From: a virus
Length of the DNA stretch: 37,176 nt
Direction: 5' to 3' (one strand)
IMG/VR virus record: IMGVR_UViG_3300025450_000063
Location: 1 to 37,176 of that record
Below, piece after piece: positions 23,621 to 32,401 of this stretch. Within the stretch, counting starts at the first letter, position 1; each line of letters starts with the position of its first letter. Under the pieces are notes generated by a model. That model was not told the DNA's origin, searched no databases, and worked only from the letters and a program-made list of their open reading frames with translations. The position numbers and the translations under genes were made by a program.

Positions 23621-24631
23621 TTATGCTTGTGGAACTTTTCCGCACATTTTTACACATGTTGTAAGAGCGCCATCTTCGTAGCTATCACGAGTCCAAGCAC
23701 TTTCAACTTTACTAAACCAACGCATGCATGTTTCTAAATCATATTCGTGCAAACTATACTGTGACACCAATGGTTTAATTTGTTGATTTAGTTTTCCATT
23801 CCAACCTTTATCATATTTTTCTGGATTAAAACCCATAAAGCAGCATGGATATACTTTGCCATCTGATGCAATGTATATCGATTTTTGATTCTTAGAAAAA
23901 CAAGAATATGTTGTACCAGGTACATGTGGCGAGATAAAAAATTCTTTATTCCGATTACTTTTGTCAGCAATAATATTTTCAATTACTGTATCGCCAGCCC
24001 AATCGCCCATGATGTGGGATAATTTTCCATCACGATCAAATACTGGACCAACGCATCTACCATCATCTATTAATAAAAAGTTAGCAAAACCTAAACTTTT
24101 AGAAAGTTCTCTGCATTGTTCTATTTGGTGTGAATTATGGTCAAATTTTATCATTTTCCATATAGCATGCCCACCATTATCCATAAATGTTTTTGCATTT
24201 TGCAAAATTTTATTATAATCAGTATCTTGACGATAAAGATGGTGAGTGTCTTCAAGACCATCTAAACAAAATTGAACTTCTGTATAACTAAACTGTGCCA
24301 AGTCTGCCCAAAATGCTGCATTTCTTGCGCTACCATTTGTGCTTATTTCTATTCTTAATTTTTCATTGTGCGATTTAAAATATTGAATAATATCCAATGA
24401 TTCTAAATTTGAAGTAAAATCACCAAGATTTCCATTGACCAATATATGTTTTAATTGTGAAATAAACTGCGGACTAAAAGATTTTTTAACAAGTTCTAAC
24501 GAAAGATTTGTTTCTTCGTATCCACTATTAAATGGATAGCCAAATAAATTACGCGGACACTGCGGACAACGAGCATTGCACAGCGAACTAAATTCCATGT
24601 GTAAATGGACTACATCTTGTATTGAAATCAT
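23621..24631 (-). CDS. Radical SAM protein with C-terminal cysteine cluster
   Basis: The 336 residues open with the radical SAM motif CNARCPQC (Cys18, Cys22, Cys25), which binds a 4Fe-4S cluster and S-adenosylmethionine. The next strand elements (VNGNLGDF, LRIEISTNG, VQFCLDGL) fit the barrel. The C-terminal part has more cysteines (YSCFS, YPCCFMGF, CMRW, CVKMCGK), in the style of SPASM or Twitch auxiliary cluster domains. Such enzymes modify peptides, sugars or RNA; the substrate here is unknown and no precursor peptide is obvious nearby. It lies 8 bases downstream of gp41 in the replication block. Confidence 0.8.
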   Translation of the reverse strand: MISIQDVVHLHMEFSSLCNARCPQCPRNLFGYPFNSGYEETNLSLELVKKSFSPQFISQLKHILVNGNLGDFTSNLESLDIIQYFKSHNEKLRIEISTNGSARNAAFWADLAQFSYTEVQFCLDGLEDTHHLYRQDTDYNKILQNAKTFMDNGGHAIWKMIKFDHNSHQIEQCRELSKSLGFANFLLIDDGRCVGPVFDRDGKLSHIMGDWAGDTVIENIIADKSNRNKEFFISPHVPGTTYSCFSKNQKSIYIASDGKVYPCCFMGFNPEKYDKGWNGKLNQQIKPLVSQYSLHEYDLETCMRWFSKVESAWTRDSYEDGALTTCVKMCGKVPQA

Positions 24632-24639
24632 GATAGTAT

Positions 24640-26034
24640 TTAAGTTTTCTTTATGTTAGCTAACATTTGTTTTAACTTAGTACTATTGACATCTGAAACT
24701 ATTTTGCCACGTTCTTCTGGCTCTGCTGCTGGTATCACAGTACTCTTATTTTTTACACCGTCAAATATACTGCTAACTGGCTTCTTAAATGTCATGCCTT
24801 CACCATCATCTGGCAAGTCACGGATACGCAAACTATCAACATCAAACTCAAGTTCAACCTTTTGCCCAACACCACTAGATGAACGAGTTTTCATAATCTG
24901 TAACTGATATTTGCCATGCTCACGCATACTGCGAGAGGTAAAGATACCAAATAGATTATCAGCAGTGTTAATCTTAGAAATACCACCACTAATGTGACTA
25001 TGGTCAAACTCTACTTCTTCAACACTCGCACGATTCAACTGTGATGCGGTGACCAATAAAATTTGCATTTCCTTGGCAAAGTTACGAATTTCTTCGGAGA
25101 CATATTTGTCCTTAACGAACAAATCACTTGGACTAACCTTGGCACTAACAGGCATGAGCAAGTCAAGATAATCGATCATAATAAAATCAACCTTACGACC
25201 AGTACGAATTTGAAGTTCCTTTACATAAGAACGAACATCGTTGATATTGCTTTGGGCTGGTAGATACTTAATCTGTAATCTACCACTCTTCTTGCCCATC
25301 ATGACAACCTTCATATCAACATTATCAATGTCTTTGAAGATATCCTTGCTGGCAATATTGGTTACCATACTATCGATACGCATAGAGGTAAGTTCTTCGC
25401 TCAATTCAAGCGTAACATATACACCATTGAGACCAAGTTGCATCCAATTAACTGCAATGTTCTGCATGAACAGTGACTTACCGCTACCTGAACCGCCAGC
25501 AAAGATGTTAAGTTCTCCCTTGTTGAACCCACCAAATAATTTCTGATCAAGTGCATTCCACCCCGTCGAAACCTGACCATTGTTATCTTTGATTTTCATC
25601 AAACGTGCTTTAGGATCAGCAAAGTAATCGGTACCAAGGTCTTTGGTTAGACTGATTTGAACAGCGTCTTTAATAAGTTTTTCAACTGGACCAAAATCAC
25701 CTTTCTCTAGCAAATCTGCGGCGGCAAGAATGGCTCGTTCAAGTTCTTTCTGCTTAGTAAAGTCTTCAAACTCTTCCAAAAACCAAGAGGTATGATCATC
25801 AGTCATACCAGGAACTTGGGCAAAGGTGTTATTGGTAGCAGCATTAATCTGCTCAACAATAGGCATAACAGTATGCTTTTCACAGTGTTCCTTGATGAAC
25901 TCTGCTGCACCTTTTAAACTACGGTCAAAATTATTTGGGTTAAAGATGTTTTGGACACGCACATAACTTTGCGGGTCACTTAACATCATTTCAACGAATA
26001 ACTTCTGTATTGCGCTATCATATGTTTTTGCCAT
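24640..26034 (-). CDS. 41: Replicative DNA helicase, DnaB family (gp41)
   Basis: The 464-residue protein has an N-terminal helical domain (1-150) and a RecA-type core: Walker A AGGSGSGKS (179-187, Lys186), Glu in TLELSEE (208-214), Walker B FIMIDYLDLL (284-293, Asp288) and TASQLNR. It unwinds DNA at the fork as a hexamer and works with primase gp61, encoded just upstream in the same direction. Length matches T4 gp41 (475). No late box is seen, fitting early or middle expression. Confidence 0.93.
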   Translation of the reverse strand: MAKTYDSAIQKLFVEMMLSDPQSYVRVQNIFNPNNFDRSLKGAAEFIKEHCEKHTVMPIVEQINAATNNTFAQVPGMTDDHTSWFLEEFEDFTKQKELERAILAAADLLEKGDFGPVEKLIKDAVQISLTKDLGTDYFADPKARLMKIKDNNGQVSTGWNALDQKLFGGFNKGELNIFAGGSGSGKSLFMQNIAVNWMQLGLNGVYVTLELSEELTSMRIDSMVTNIASKDIFKDIDNVDMKVVMMGKKSGRLQIKYLPAQSNINDVRSYVKELQIRTGRKVDFIMIDYLDLLMPVSAKVSPSDLFVKDKYVSEEIRNFAKEMQILLVTASQLNRASVEEVEFDHSHISGGISKINTADNLFGIFTSRSMREHGKYQLQIMKTRSSSGVGQKVELEFDVDSLRIRDLPDDGEGMTFKKPVSSIFDGVKNKSTVIPAAEPEERGKIVSDVNSTKLKQMLANIKKT

Positions 26035-26058
26035 TAGGTAATTATATCTTTAATTTAA

Positions 26059-26796
26059 TCAATTGTCACTATTATTGTTGATCCACAATTTAAATAAAGA
26101 TGCAAAATCTATGTGTGCCATTTCTGCATAATGTCCTTTTTCAAATTTTTCATAGTTATGCTTGCTTGCCCATTGATTAAATCCTAAATTTTCTGGTAGA
26201 AAAAATTTATTTTTGTCAATTTTAGAATAGAAGATATCCGTATCACTGTTAATACTGTTAATATTTTTTCTAATAGTTTCATATTCTGAAAAATAATCAA
26301 TCGTGCTTGTAAAATAAAACTTTTTGTTCATTAATTTTAAGTATTGTTGAGTCAATAATATATTTTTAAAATATTCATTAAACAATATCTTTTTCTCAAA
26401 TACTAAAGTTTCATAGACATTTTGTAAATTTTTTAATTTTGATTTGTCTTTGAATTTTTGTGAAACTAGTTTGTATATTTTAAAATCTTGATCATAAAGA
26501 TTAATACCACTTGGAGAAAAATTTACAGGAAAATTATTTTTATAAAAAGTTATTCTTTCTAAAAATGACCACATAACAACAACTAAATCAATGTCTGTTA
26601 AATCAGAAGACAAAATTTTAGTCATTATTTGACCACAACCTGCTCCAGATATTCCGTAATTAAATATGGTAGCATCTTTATATAAATGATTTGTCCAAGT
26701 ATGATTGCTTGGTTGAACAATGTTGTACAGCGATGCATCTGGAAATTCATCGCCAAACGTACAAGAACATCCAAATGTTGCTATTTTTAAAACCAT
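26059..26796 (-). CDS. SGNH-hydrolase-like protein
   Basis: The 245 residues begin IATFGCSCTFGDEF, a block I variant (Gly9, Ser11) of SGNH esterases, with a Gly-Asn region (GISGAGCGQIM, 48-58) and a possible catalytic His in GHYAEMAHIDF near 225-235. It is Asn/Lys/Phe-rich and more AT-rich than its neighbours. It lies between gp61 and gp41, overlapping the primase by 10 bases, and so looks like an accessory insert in the replication operon. Possible role: deacylation of polysaccharide; this is inference. Confidence 0.55.
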   Translation of the reverse strand: MVLKIATFGCSCTFGDEFPDASLYNIVQPSNHTWTNHLYKDATIFNYGISGAGCGQIMTKILSSDLTDIDLVVVMWSFLERITFYKNNFPVNFSPSGINLYDQDFKIYKLVSQKFKDKSKLKNLQNVYETLVFEKKILFNEYFKNILLTQQYLKLMNKKFYFTSTIDYFSEYETIRKNINSINSDTDIFYSKIDKNKFFLPENLGFNQWASKHNYEKFEKGHYAEMAHIDFASLFKLWINNNSDN

Positions 26797-27785
26797 TTCT
26801 TAGATACCAATTGAATTTTAAGTTTGTTAGTTTGCACACTATCTAAAATACTGCGCATCGTGAACAATGTGCCGTATTTTGCAACAGCATCTGCCGTATC
26901 TTTAATACCCATTTCCCAATCAGGAAATGCTACGCCCCAACCATACTTTAGCGCAGCCTCTACCATTGCTCCACCAGCCTTGTCACGGTCAGGGACAACA
27001 ATGATATCACGGTCAAGTGTTTCAATAACTTGAGCCTGACCATCATTGATTTCATTTGAACAAATTGCAAGCGCACCAATGGCAACGGCGTCTAACAATC
27101 CTTCTACAACAATACAAAACTTTGCATCTTTAGGCTGTTTATCATATCCCCATATCATATTGCTTGGATAGTTAGAGAAGTATTTTATCTTCTTCTTGCC
27201 ATCCTCAAACAGCCGACCACTAAAACCCATTGGTCTCTTTTTCCAAGTAAATGGAACAAGCACACGGTTTCTCAATGATGCGTCATCGGTCCAATAAAAC
27301 TCAGACAACTTATCACCAAACCCTCTAGCATCAAGATAATGAATAGCAGCTTCAAGAGAATTATAATCGTCTTCATTGATATATCCATCATTAAGCCAAC
27401 TAGTAACAGGACGACCGGGACATGGGTCACGAGGTTCATAAGTTGGCAACTCACGAGGTTCAACCTTTGGAGCATCAGGTGTAGATTGTGCCAATGCAAA
27501 TAAACTAAGACGAGAAATAGTATCATCGCCCATGCCAAGCCATGACATCCAACGACGCATCTTATATGATAAACGATTACCAGGTTGCCAAGAGGCAGTA
27601 TAATGACAGTTAAAACAGTGTGCAGTGATACCACCCTCTGGTGATGGCATAATACCACCACGCCCACGAGTATCTACTGCATGACCATTATTATGGCAGC
27701 AAACAGCATTGAAACTTATCCAACCGCTAGGCGTGGATTTGCGCTTCCATGGCAGATGCTGCATGATTTGGTCAGTAATTTCCAT
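26787..27785 (-). CDS. 61: DNA primase (gp61)
   Basis: The 332 residues have an N-terminal zinc-binding part (Cys29/Cys30 with nearby His31 or His35, and Cys57, Cys60) and a TOPRIM domain: IVVEGLLDAVAIGALA (225-240, Glu228) and VVPDRDKAG (263-271, Asp266, Asp268). It makes RNA primers for lagging-strand synthesis, with gp41. Length matches T4 gp61 (342). It starts 30 bases after the baseplate-like gene. Confidence 0.92.
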   Translation of the reverse strand: MEITDQIMQHLPWKRKSTPSGWISFNAVCCHNNGHAVDTRGRGGIMPSPEGGITAHCFNCHYTASWQPGNRLSYKMRRWMSWLGMGDDTISRLSLFALAQSTPDAPKVEPRELPTYEPRDPCPGRPVTSWLNDGYINEDDYNSLEAAIHYLDARGFGDKLSEFYWTDDASLRNRVLVPFTWKKRPMGFSGRLFEDGKKKIKYFSNYPSNMIWGYDKQPKDAKFCIVVEGLLDAVAIGALAICSNEINDGQAQVIETLDRDIIVVPDRDKAGGAMVEAALKYGWGVAFPDWEMGIKDTADAVAKYGTLFTMRSILDSVQTNKLKIQLVSKKWF

Positions 27786-27815
27786 AACATTAATATAACA
27801 GATTTATAACAAAAG

Positions 27816-28604
27816 TCAAGGACGATATGCGATATAATTTACCGTGCCACTAGTTTGTGTAACCTTAAAACGAACAGCGCCAAACTTACCTTGAAAATTA
27901 TAATATCGATTGCCAGTTGAATTACTGAATACAGCCGTATTTACAGTTACCCAATTGTTTGCATTACTAACACTTATTGAATCTTGGCTTGCTTGAATAT
28001 CAATATTGCCAGTAAAGCTATTTGTATTATATTGAACTGTTTGATAAACAGCACGTGATTTTACACGATCTGCTGTAACGGTTGTACTTGTATAGGCAAC
28101 ATTAGTATAGTTAGTACTAACATCATTTGTATAAACAGGAATAGAAAGATTGGCACTTGGAACAAATGCAGGATATACGCTGTCAAGTAATCTTGCTTGA
28201 CCTTGTGCATTATAATTATCATCACTGAATGCAATTTGTTGTTCGCCTTCTGGACTAGTAATTACTATACTATAATTATATAATCCTGCCGAAATATCAT
28301 TTAGCAATGTTCCTTCAACCAATGTAGTAGCGGTGCCAGTATCGGTATAAACCATCTGCAGCACTCTACTAAAAACTAATTCTTTTGTTGTCGGATCAAT
28401 TAGGTTAAATAAAACCGAACTGTCAAGTAGGCTAACAGGTTTCTGATCTTGGTTTTTAATCAAAAACTGAAATCTATTATCTACGCCTTTGTAGATTTGT
28501 AATGGTTTTGCATACACTAACTGATTCTCCGTGTGAGGTGTGAAATCACTGTTCTTTACAATATCAATAATTTGCGTATATAAATAACCTATAATTGGCT
28601 GCAC
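27816..28604 (-). CDS. Probable baseplate or tail protein (BppU-like N-terminus)
   Basis: A GTG start at 28604 is supported by AGGAG (28617-28613) 8 bases upstream. The 262 residues start with a beta-rich domain (about 38-135; VDNRFQFLIKNQDQKPVSLL and later TTLVEG) of the type found in BppU-like baseplate proteins: 'F.v.d.dg.pvdlt...v.f...dp...'. The C-terminal half is beta-rich, Ser/Thr/Asn-rich, with an F5/8-like strand pattern (WVTVNTAVF, GAVRFKVTQ). A late box (28622-28629) lies upstream. The family call is moderate. Confidence 0.6.
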   Translation of the reverse strand: MQPIIGYLYTQIIDIVKNSDFTPHTENQLVYAKPLQIYKGVDNRFQFLIKNQDQKPVSLLDSSVLFNLIDPTTKELVFSRVLQMVYTDTGTATTLVEGTLLNDISAGLYNYSIVITSPEGEQQIAFSDDNYNAQGQARLLDSVYPAFVPSANLSIPVYTNDVSTNYTNVAYTSTTVTADRVKSRAVYQTVQYNTNSFTGNIDIQASQDSISVSNANNWVTVNTAVFSNSTGNRYYNFQGKFGAVRFKVTQTSGTVNYIAYRP

Positions 28605-28621
28605 AGAATGGACTCCTACAA

Positions 28622-28629
28622 TATTTATT
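28622..28629 (-). promoter_or_regulatory. Late promoter box for the baseplate-like gene
   Basis: AATAAATA then TTG on the minus strand, 17 bases before the GTG start. It abuts the start of the plus-strand gene at 28630. Confidence 0.45.
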
Positions 28630-29001
28630 ATGATTTCAATTGAACAAATGCTTGAAAAATATCCTTTCCTAAGTTATATAAAATACACGCATAGTGACTA
28701 CATAGGTATTATACAAAATCATGATACTGATATAGTTTCAATCTATGCATTTAATAAACTTCGAACTGAAAAAGATAAACTTGGGTTTCTAGAAGCAGCA
28801 GAAATATGGTGGTGGGAAAGCAATCGTCTTATACCAATCAACATATTTTTAAAAGAAACATGGAATCCATACCGTTACAGCACAGTAACGCTAACGTGCA
28901 AAGACATAGTTGAACAACAAGGTCATATTGTTTCAATTGCTAAACTTGCAGAACGTCGCACAAAACGCCGTGTATTGCAGTTAGTTAAGCGTCTCTCCTA
29001 A
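28630..29001 (+). CDS. Conserved phage protein of unknown function
   Basis: The 123 residues begin MISIEQMLEKYPFLSYIKY and end with a basic helix (AKLAERRTKRRVLQLVKRL) that could bind nucleic acid or protein. It lies alone on the plus strand among minus-strand genes, divergent from the baseplate-like gene and overlapping the DnaE-like gene by 21 bases tail to tail. The leader is very short and lacks a clear ribosome site. Function unknown. Confidence 0.55.
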   Translation: MISIEQMLEKYPFLSYIKYTHSDYIGIIQNHDTDIVSIYAFNKLRTEKDKLGFLEAAEIWWWESNRLIPINIFLKETWNPYRYSTVTLTCKDIVEQQGHIVSIAKLAERRTKRRVLQLVKRLS

Positions 29002-29541
29002 TAGATTCATATGTACCATTACTAATTGGGCATATGACACCGCATGTGCTTTCTTGAAGTAATATCCTTCATGCGGTTTAATCCAAATTTCTTCTGCAAT
29101 TTCCTTCCATCGTTTGCCAATAAGATATCGCTTACTTGGGCGAATCAATGCCAATACCATTGCTAGTTTCTCTAGCGTATCGGGAAAATGCTTTTGCACT
29201 GTATCAAAATGATTGTTGAGATGCATCAACTTATCAACAAACTCTTTATCTTTAAGCAAATTCCAATCAGGTTCTTTTGCTACTAACTCATCAAGATGCT
29301 CATTGCTCTTGACTAAATTATAGATATGCACATTCAACATATCTAATTTCATATAGCCAAGTTCTTCGGCTTCATTATAATCAATATTAGATAATCCTGT
29401 TATCGGATTATAAGGAACGGGATTGACATAGACTCCAGTGTTGTGCTTGACAACAACACCATCACGAGTAATGCTCGCAGGAATATGCTTGATAAGTTTC
29501 AAGATATCCTCACGGTTTCCAAAGTCTATGTCAATATCCAT
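28981..29541 (-). CDS. Compressed DnaE-like (C-family polymerase) protein
   Basis: The 186 residues resemble bacterial DNA polymerase III alpha palm and fingers in order and sequence. MDIDIDF (1-7) matches the catalytic PDxDxDF of DnaE; HNTGVYV (33-39) matches the HAGGVVI region; GYMKLDMLNV (62-71, Asp67) matches GLVKFDFLGL with the third catalytic Asp; ALIRPSKR (131-138) matches ALFRPGP; and YYFKKAHAVSYA (160-171) matches YGFNKSHSAAYA. The PHP domain, thumb and C-terminal domains are absent. Function is unknown; T4-like phages use a B-family polymerase for replication, so this is probably not the replicase. The start follows the previous stop directly (TAAATG). Confidence 0.65.
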   Translation of the reverse strand: MDIDIDFGNREDILKLIKHIPASITRDGVVVKHNTGVYVNPVPYNPITGLSNIDYNEAEELGYMKLDMLNVHIYNLVKSNEHLDELVAKEPDWNLLKDKEFVDKLMHLNNHFDTVQKHFPDTLEKLAMVLALIRPSKRYLIGKRWKEIAEEIWIKPHEGYYFKKAHAVSYAQLVMVHMNLLGETLN

Positions 29542-29802
29542 TTATGCCCATCTCATCAAGAATAACATTCGGTCTTCTTCATCAGCAAATACCAATACCA
29601 TACCAGTTTGCCAACTTTTATTTCCCCACTTTTCCCATGCAGGCGATACTTCTTTTAAATTAGCATTTACCCATGCTCGAATTTCATTTTCATTTGCTTG
29701 CCAAAACTTAACATCAGAAATAACTAACATGCTAAGTCCTTCGCTGCCATTAATGCCAGGTATTGGAGAAGGAACAACAAATCTTTGCTTTTCTTTAGTC
29801 AT
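29542..29802 (-). CDS. Small conserved phage protein
   Basis: The 86 residues (KEKQRFVVPSPIPGINGSEG, then WQANENEIRAWVN and GMVLVFADEEDRMLFLMRW) form a probable small alpha/beta protein. No motif is known to me. It overlaps the stop of the zinc-finger gene and is directly followed by the DnaE-like gene, so the three are probably translated from one message. Confidence 0.55.
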   Translation of the reverse strand: MTKEKQRFVVPSPIPGINGSEGLSMLVISDVKFWQANENEIRAWVNANLKEVSPAWEKWGNKSWQTGMVLVFADEEDRMLFLMRWA

Positions 29803-30527
29803 TAGAAATTTGCTTGCGCCAATATATGCTTGGTTAATTCTGCATCAGCAGTATAATCATGCAACTTACGTTGCCAAAACTCAGGATCAATCCATGGCAT
29901 TAGCAGTGTAACTTGTTCTTCACTTAGCGTTTCAAATTTAGCAATACCATTATCACAGCAATAGATTGCCCAACAACTAACACGACCATTTAAAACATGT
30001 TGCACAAAACGATTAGAACTTACCTCAGTAAAGTATGTAGTAATATCATTACCAGTTTCTTCACTCCATTCTTGCATGGTTATGATTGAACGTTCTAGTG
30101 CATCACTTGAACTTTCACTGCGCAACAATCCATATAGATATTCTTCATATACCTTATCCTTGCACCAGTTATCAATCTTGATTTGTTTCTTTAACACATA
30201 ATCCATAAACTGATTAACATTGATTGCACTAATTGCTACACAGTGTCGCCCAAACTTTACAAATGCATTGTAAAAGTTGTTATTACAAAAGTCTGCATAA
30301 GTCTTTAACTTAGCAGAGCCTTGCGTAAGTTCATAAAACCGCAACCAAGTTTTGAAACCAATAATAACGCCCTTCTCACCTTGCTGCAAGTCACGACGCT
30401 TTGGCTCACATTGATGAACTGCCAATGTGCTTTCGCGCACAAACCCTTGACCACAATATTTGCATTTGTGCTCGCCTGGTTTCATATCACGCCTTGCTTC
30501 TTCTGCAATCTTTTGCAATTCACTCAT
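29802..30527 (-). CDS. Zinc-finger protein conserved in T4-like marine phages
   Basis: The start is uncertain: ATG at 30527 or 30533, or GTG at 30545, none with a clear ribosome site; 30527 gives 241 residues. Near the N-terminus a C2H2/C2HC-type finger is visible (Cys22-x2-Cys25 ... His38-x-Cys40). The remainder is helical, with a conserved-looking end (MPWIDPEFWQRKLHDY). I have seen proteins of this layout in cyanophages, next to replication genes, without a known role. The finger suggests nucleic-acid binding. Confidence 0.62.
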   Translation of the reverse strand: MSELQKIAEEARRDMKPGEHKCKYCGQGFVRESTLAVHQCEPKRRDLQQGEKGVIIGFKTWLRFYELTQGSAKLKTYADFCNNNFYNAFVKFGRHCVAISAINVNQFMDYVLKKQIKIDNWCKDKVYEEYLYGLLRSESSSDALERSIITMQEWSEETGNDITTYFTEVSSNRFVQHVLNGRVSCWAIYCCDNGIAKFETLSEEQVTLLMPWIDPEFWQRKLHDYTADAELTKHILAQANF

Positions 30528-30548
30528 GACCATACTATAGCACACCAG

Positions 30549-31442
30549 TTATTCATTTACAATATCATTAATAATCTGAGATGCCTCATCACGAGAAATG
30601 ATATCAAGTTCTGTCCAATAATTTATAAGTTGCTGTTTAACTGAATCATTCATTTCTTTAATACTTCTGTAATGAATTGCTGATACCATTATATCAAACT
30701 TATTAGTATAGGTAACATTTAAGAAATCTTTCAATGTCATACTGTCATCAAGAAAATGTAGGTTTGAATCCCATAAACCAGTGCTAAAAGGATTAGTGAA
30801 ATAATAATATTCTTCTAAACTACCATATTTTGATATAATATATGCTTGCATTAAATAAAATTCATTTGTACTTGCTGGCACAAAATTACCAAAAAAACTA
30901 TCAAGTTCTAAGTTAAAATTCTGCACAAGTACTGATTCTAATTCTTCAAGAGTTTGTTTCTTAATTAAAAACGGTGTATTAATAGACATTGTTGGAGTAT
31001 CAACTGATACATTGAATAAATCAAATGCATATTTTTTAATAGGATATTCTGGTAACGTGTCTTGGGTTATTGTGTGACTATAGCAAGCATGAAATTTATT
31101 ATCTATTACAAAATCTGCGCTCGTGATGTTACGTATAAAGAAATTTTTTGAATCAAGTATTATAATATTTTCAGCAGTACATACTTGATGTGCAGATAAT
31201 TTCAAAACTTGTTGTCGCACATATCCATCTATCAACCTGCCATTATATAAATCTTTATAGTTGTAAAATTTTATCCGATCATTAAACATACCAAAATTTA
31301 ATACTAGTAGTTGCGCATCACAATTATTAACAATATGAATATTTGTTATTGGTAAGTTCTGACAAAATTTACCAATACTATTGGCAAATATTTTTAATAG
31401 TGGATAGTCATTTTCGTATGCTACGACGAATAAATCAAACAT
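30549..31442 (-). CDS. Glycosyltransferase-like protein, copy 2
   Basis: The 297 residues start MFDLFVVAYENDYPLLKIFA, an alpha/beta strand-helix opening of GT-A type proteins, and contain IIILDSKNFFI, in the place of a DxD-like metal site. It is clearly related to the gene just upstream: same opening, same ILDxKNFFI block, same 'MxINTPFLIKKQTLEELE' block and the same 'HYRSIK' block near the end. The start overlaps the previous stop by 8 bases. Sugar transfer (to DNA, polysaccharide or virion) is inference; a DUF6492-type protein is the closest class I can name. Confidence 0.5.
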   Translation of the reverse strand: MFDLFVVAYENDYPLLKIFANSIGKFCQNLPITNIHIVNNCDAQLLVLNFGMFNDRIKFYNYKDLYNGRLIDGYVRQQVLKLSAHQVCTAENIIILDSKNFFIRNITSADFVIDNKFHACYSHTITQDTLPEYPIKKYAFDLFNVSVDTPTMSINTPFLIKKQTLEELESVLVQNFNLELDSFFGNFVPASTNEFYLMQAYIISKYGSLEEYYYFTNPFSTGLWDSNLHFLDDSMTLKDFLNVTYTNKFDIMVSAIHYRSIKEMNDSVKQQLINYWTELDIISRDEASQIINDIVNE

Positions 31443-32394
31443 GATTTTTCACATCATTTATTATTTTAGTTGCTTCATCGCCATAACATAGTTCTAGTTC
31501 AATCCAAAAATTTTTTAATTCAGATAATAGTTCCTCAGACATTATTCTAATAGACCTATAATGCACACTACTGCAAAAAATTCCACCAACCCAATCTAAA
31601 AATGCGGCTTGCATTAAACTTTTTCTAATTTTAACTTCTGTATGTGGAATATAAGTCCAATGAAAATCTTCCCAATGTTCAACATCTACTGGCCATATTC
31701 CAGTGCAATAATTTCCTTGCTGCGGAGTATCATCTGTAAAAAAGAAATATTCTTTAAAATCACTATATTTTTTTAATATGAAAGATTGGATTAACATAAA
31801 CTCATTTGTTTTATTTGGAGCATCGTATCCAATAATATCTTGTGGCAAAAGATTAAAATTTTCTTTAATGTAATCTACACATTCTATTAGAGTTTGTCGT
31901 TTAATAAAAAATGGTGTTCGCAACATAATTTGCTGACTATTGGGCGGAAGTTCAAATAATTTGTGCGTGAATATTTTATTTTCTAACCAAAATTCTGGAG
32001 CAATATCATATACTGCTCGTAATTTTCCTTCACTATTCATTACTTCTTCTAATCTGACAGGATTAATAAAAAAATTCTTAGCATCAAGAATCATTATATT
32101 TTCACTGTGACATAATTTATAAGCATATAATTTTAAAATTTGCTGAACATTATATCCATTTACCCATGGACCATCATATATTTCACTGAAATCATGTATG
32201 CTTATGCGTTCATTAAATGAACCAAAATACAATCTCATGCTATTAATTGCATCAGACATATTATTATTTTGATTATTGCTTACAATTACAATTTGGTTGA
32301 GCGGAAATTTATTGCAAAATTTATTAATGCTTCTTCCAAGAACTTTTAGCAGAGGAAAATCATCTTTGCATACAACAACAAATATATCAAACAT
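31435..32394 (-). CDS. Glycosyltransferase-like protein, copy 1
   Basis: The 319 residues share the layout of the next gene: MFDIFVVVCKDDFPLLKVLG opening, IMILDAKNFFI, MLRTPFFIKRQTLIECV, and SVHYRSIRIM near the C-terminus. The pair is best explained by tandem duplication followed by divergence. Both are strongly AT-rich. No signal peptide or membrane segment is present. A late-like box 4 bases before the ATG would start transcription too late to make a leader, so it may be chance. Confidence 0.5.
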   Translation of the reverse strand: MFDIFVVVCKDDFPLLKVLGRSINKFCNKFPLNQIVIVSNNQNNNMSDAINSMRLYFGSFNERISIHDFSEIYDGPWVNGYNVQQILKLYAYKLCHSENIMILDAKNFFINPVRLEEVMNSEGKLRAVYDIAPEFWLENKIFTHKLFELPPNSQQIMLRTPFFIKRQTLIECVDYIKENFNLLPQDIIGYDAPNKTNEFMLIQSFILKKYSDFKEYFFFTDDTPQQGNYCTGIWPVDVEHWEDFHWTYIPHTEVKIRKSLMQAAFLDWVGGIFCSSVHYRSIRIMSEELLSELKNFWIELELCYGDEATKIINDVKNHV

Positions 32395-32401
32395 GCAATA
32401 T

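Noticed and set aside
28981-29541. DnaE-like gene as a decayed fragment of a host polymerase gene
   Set aside because: It is an intact frame, tightly packed in an operon, with the key blocks kept in order and no long remnant around it.
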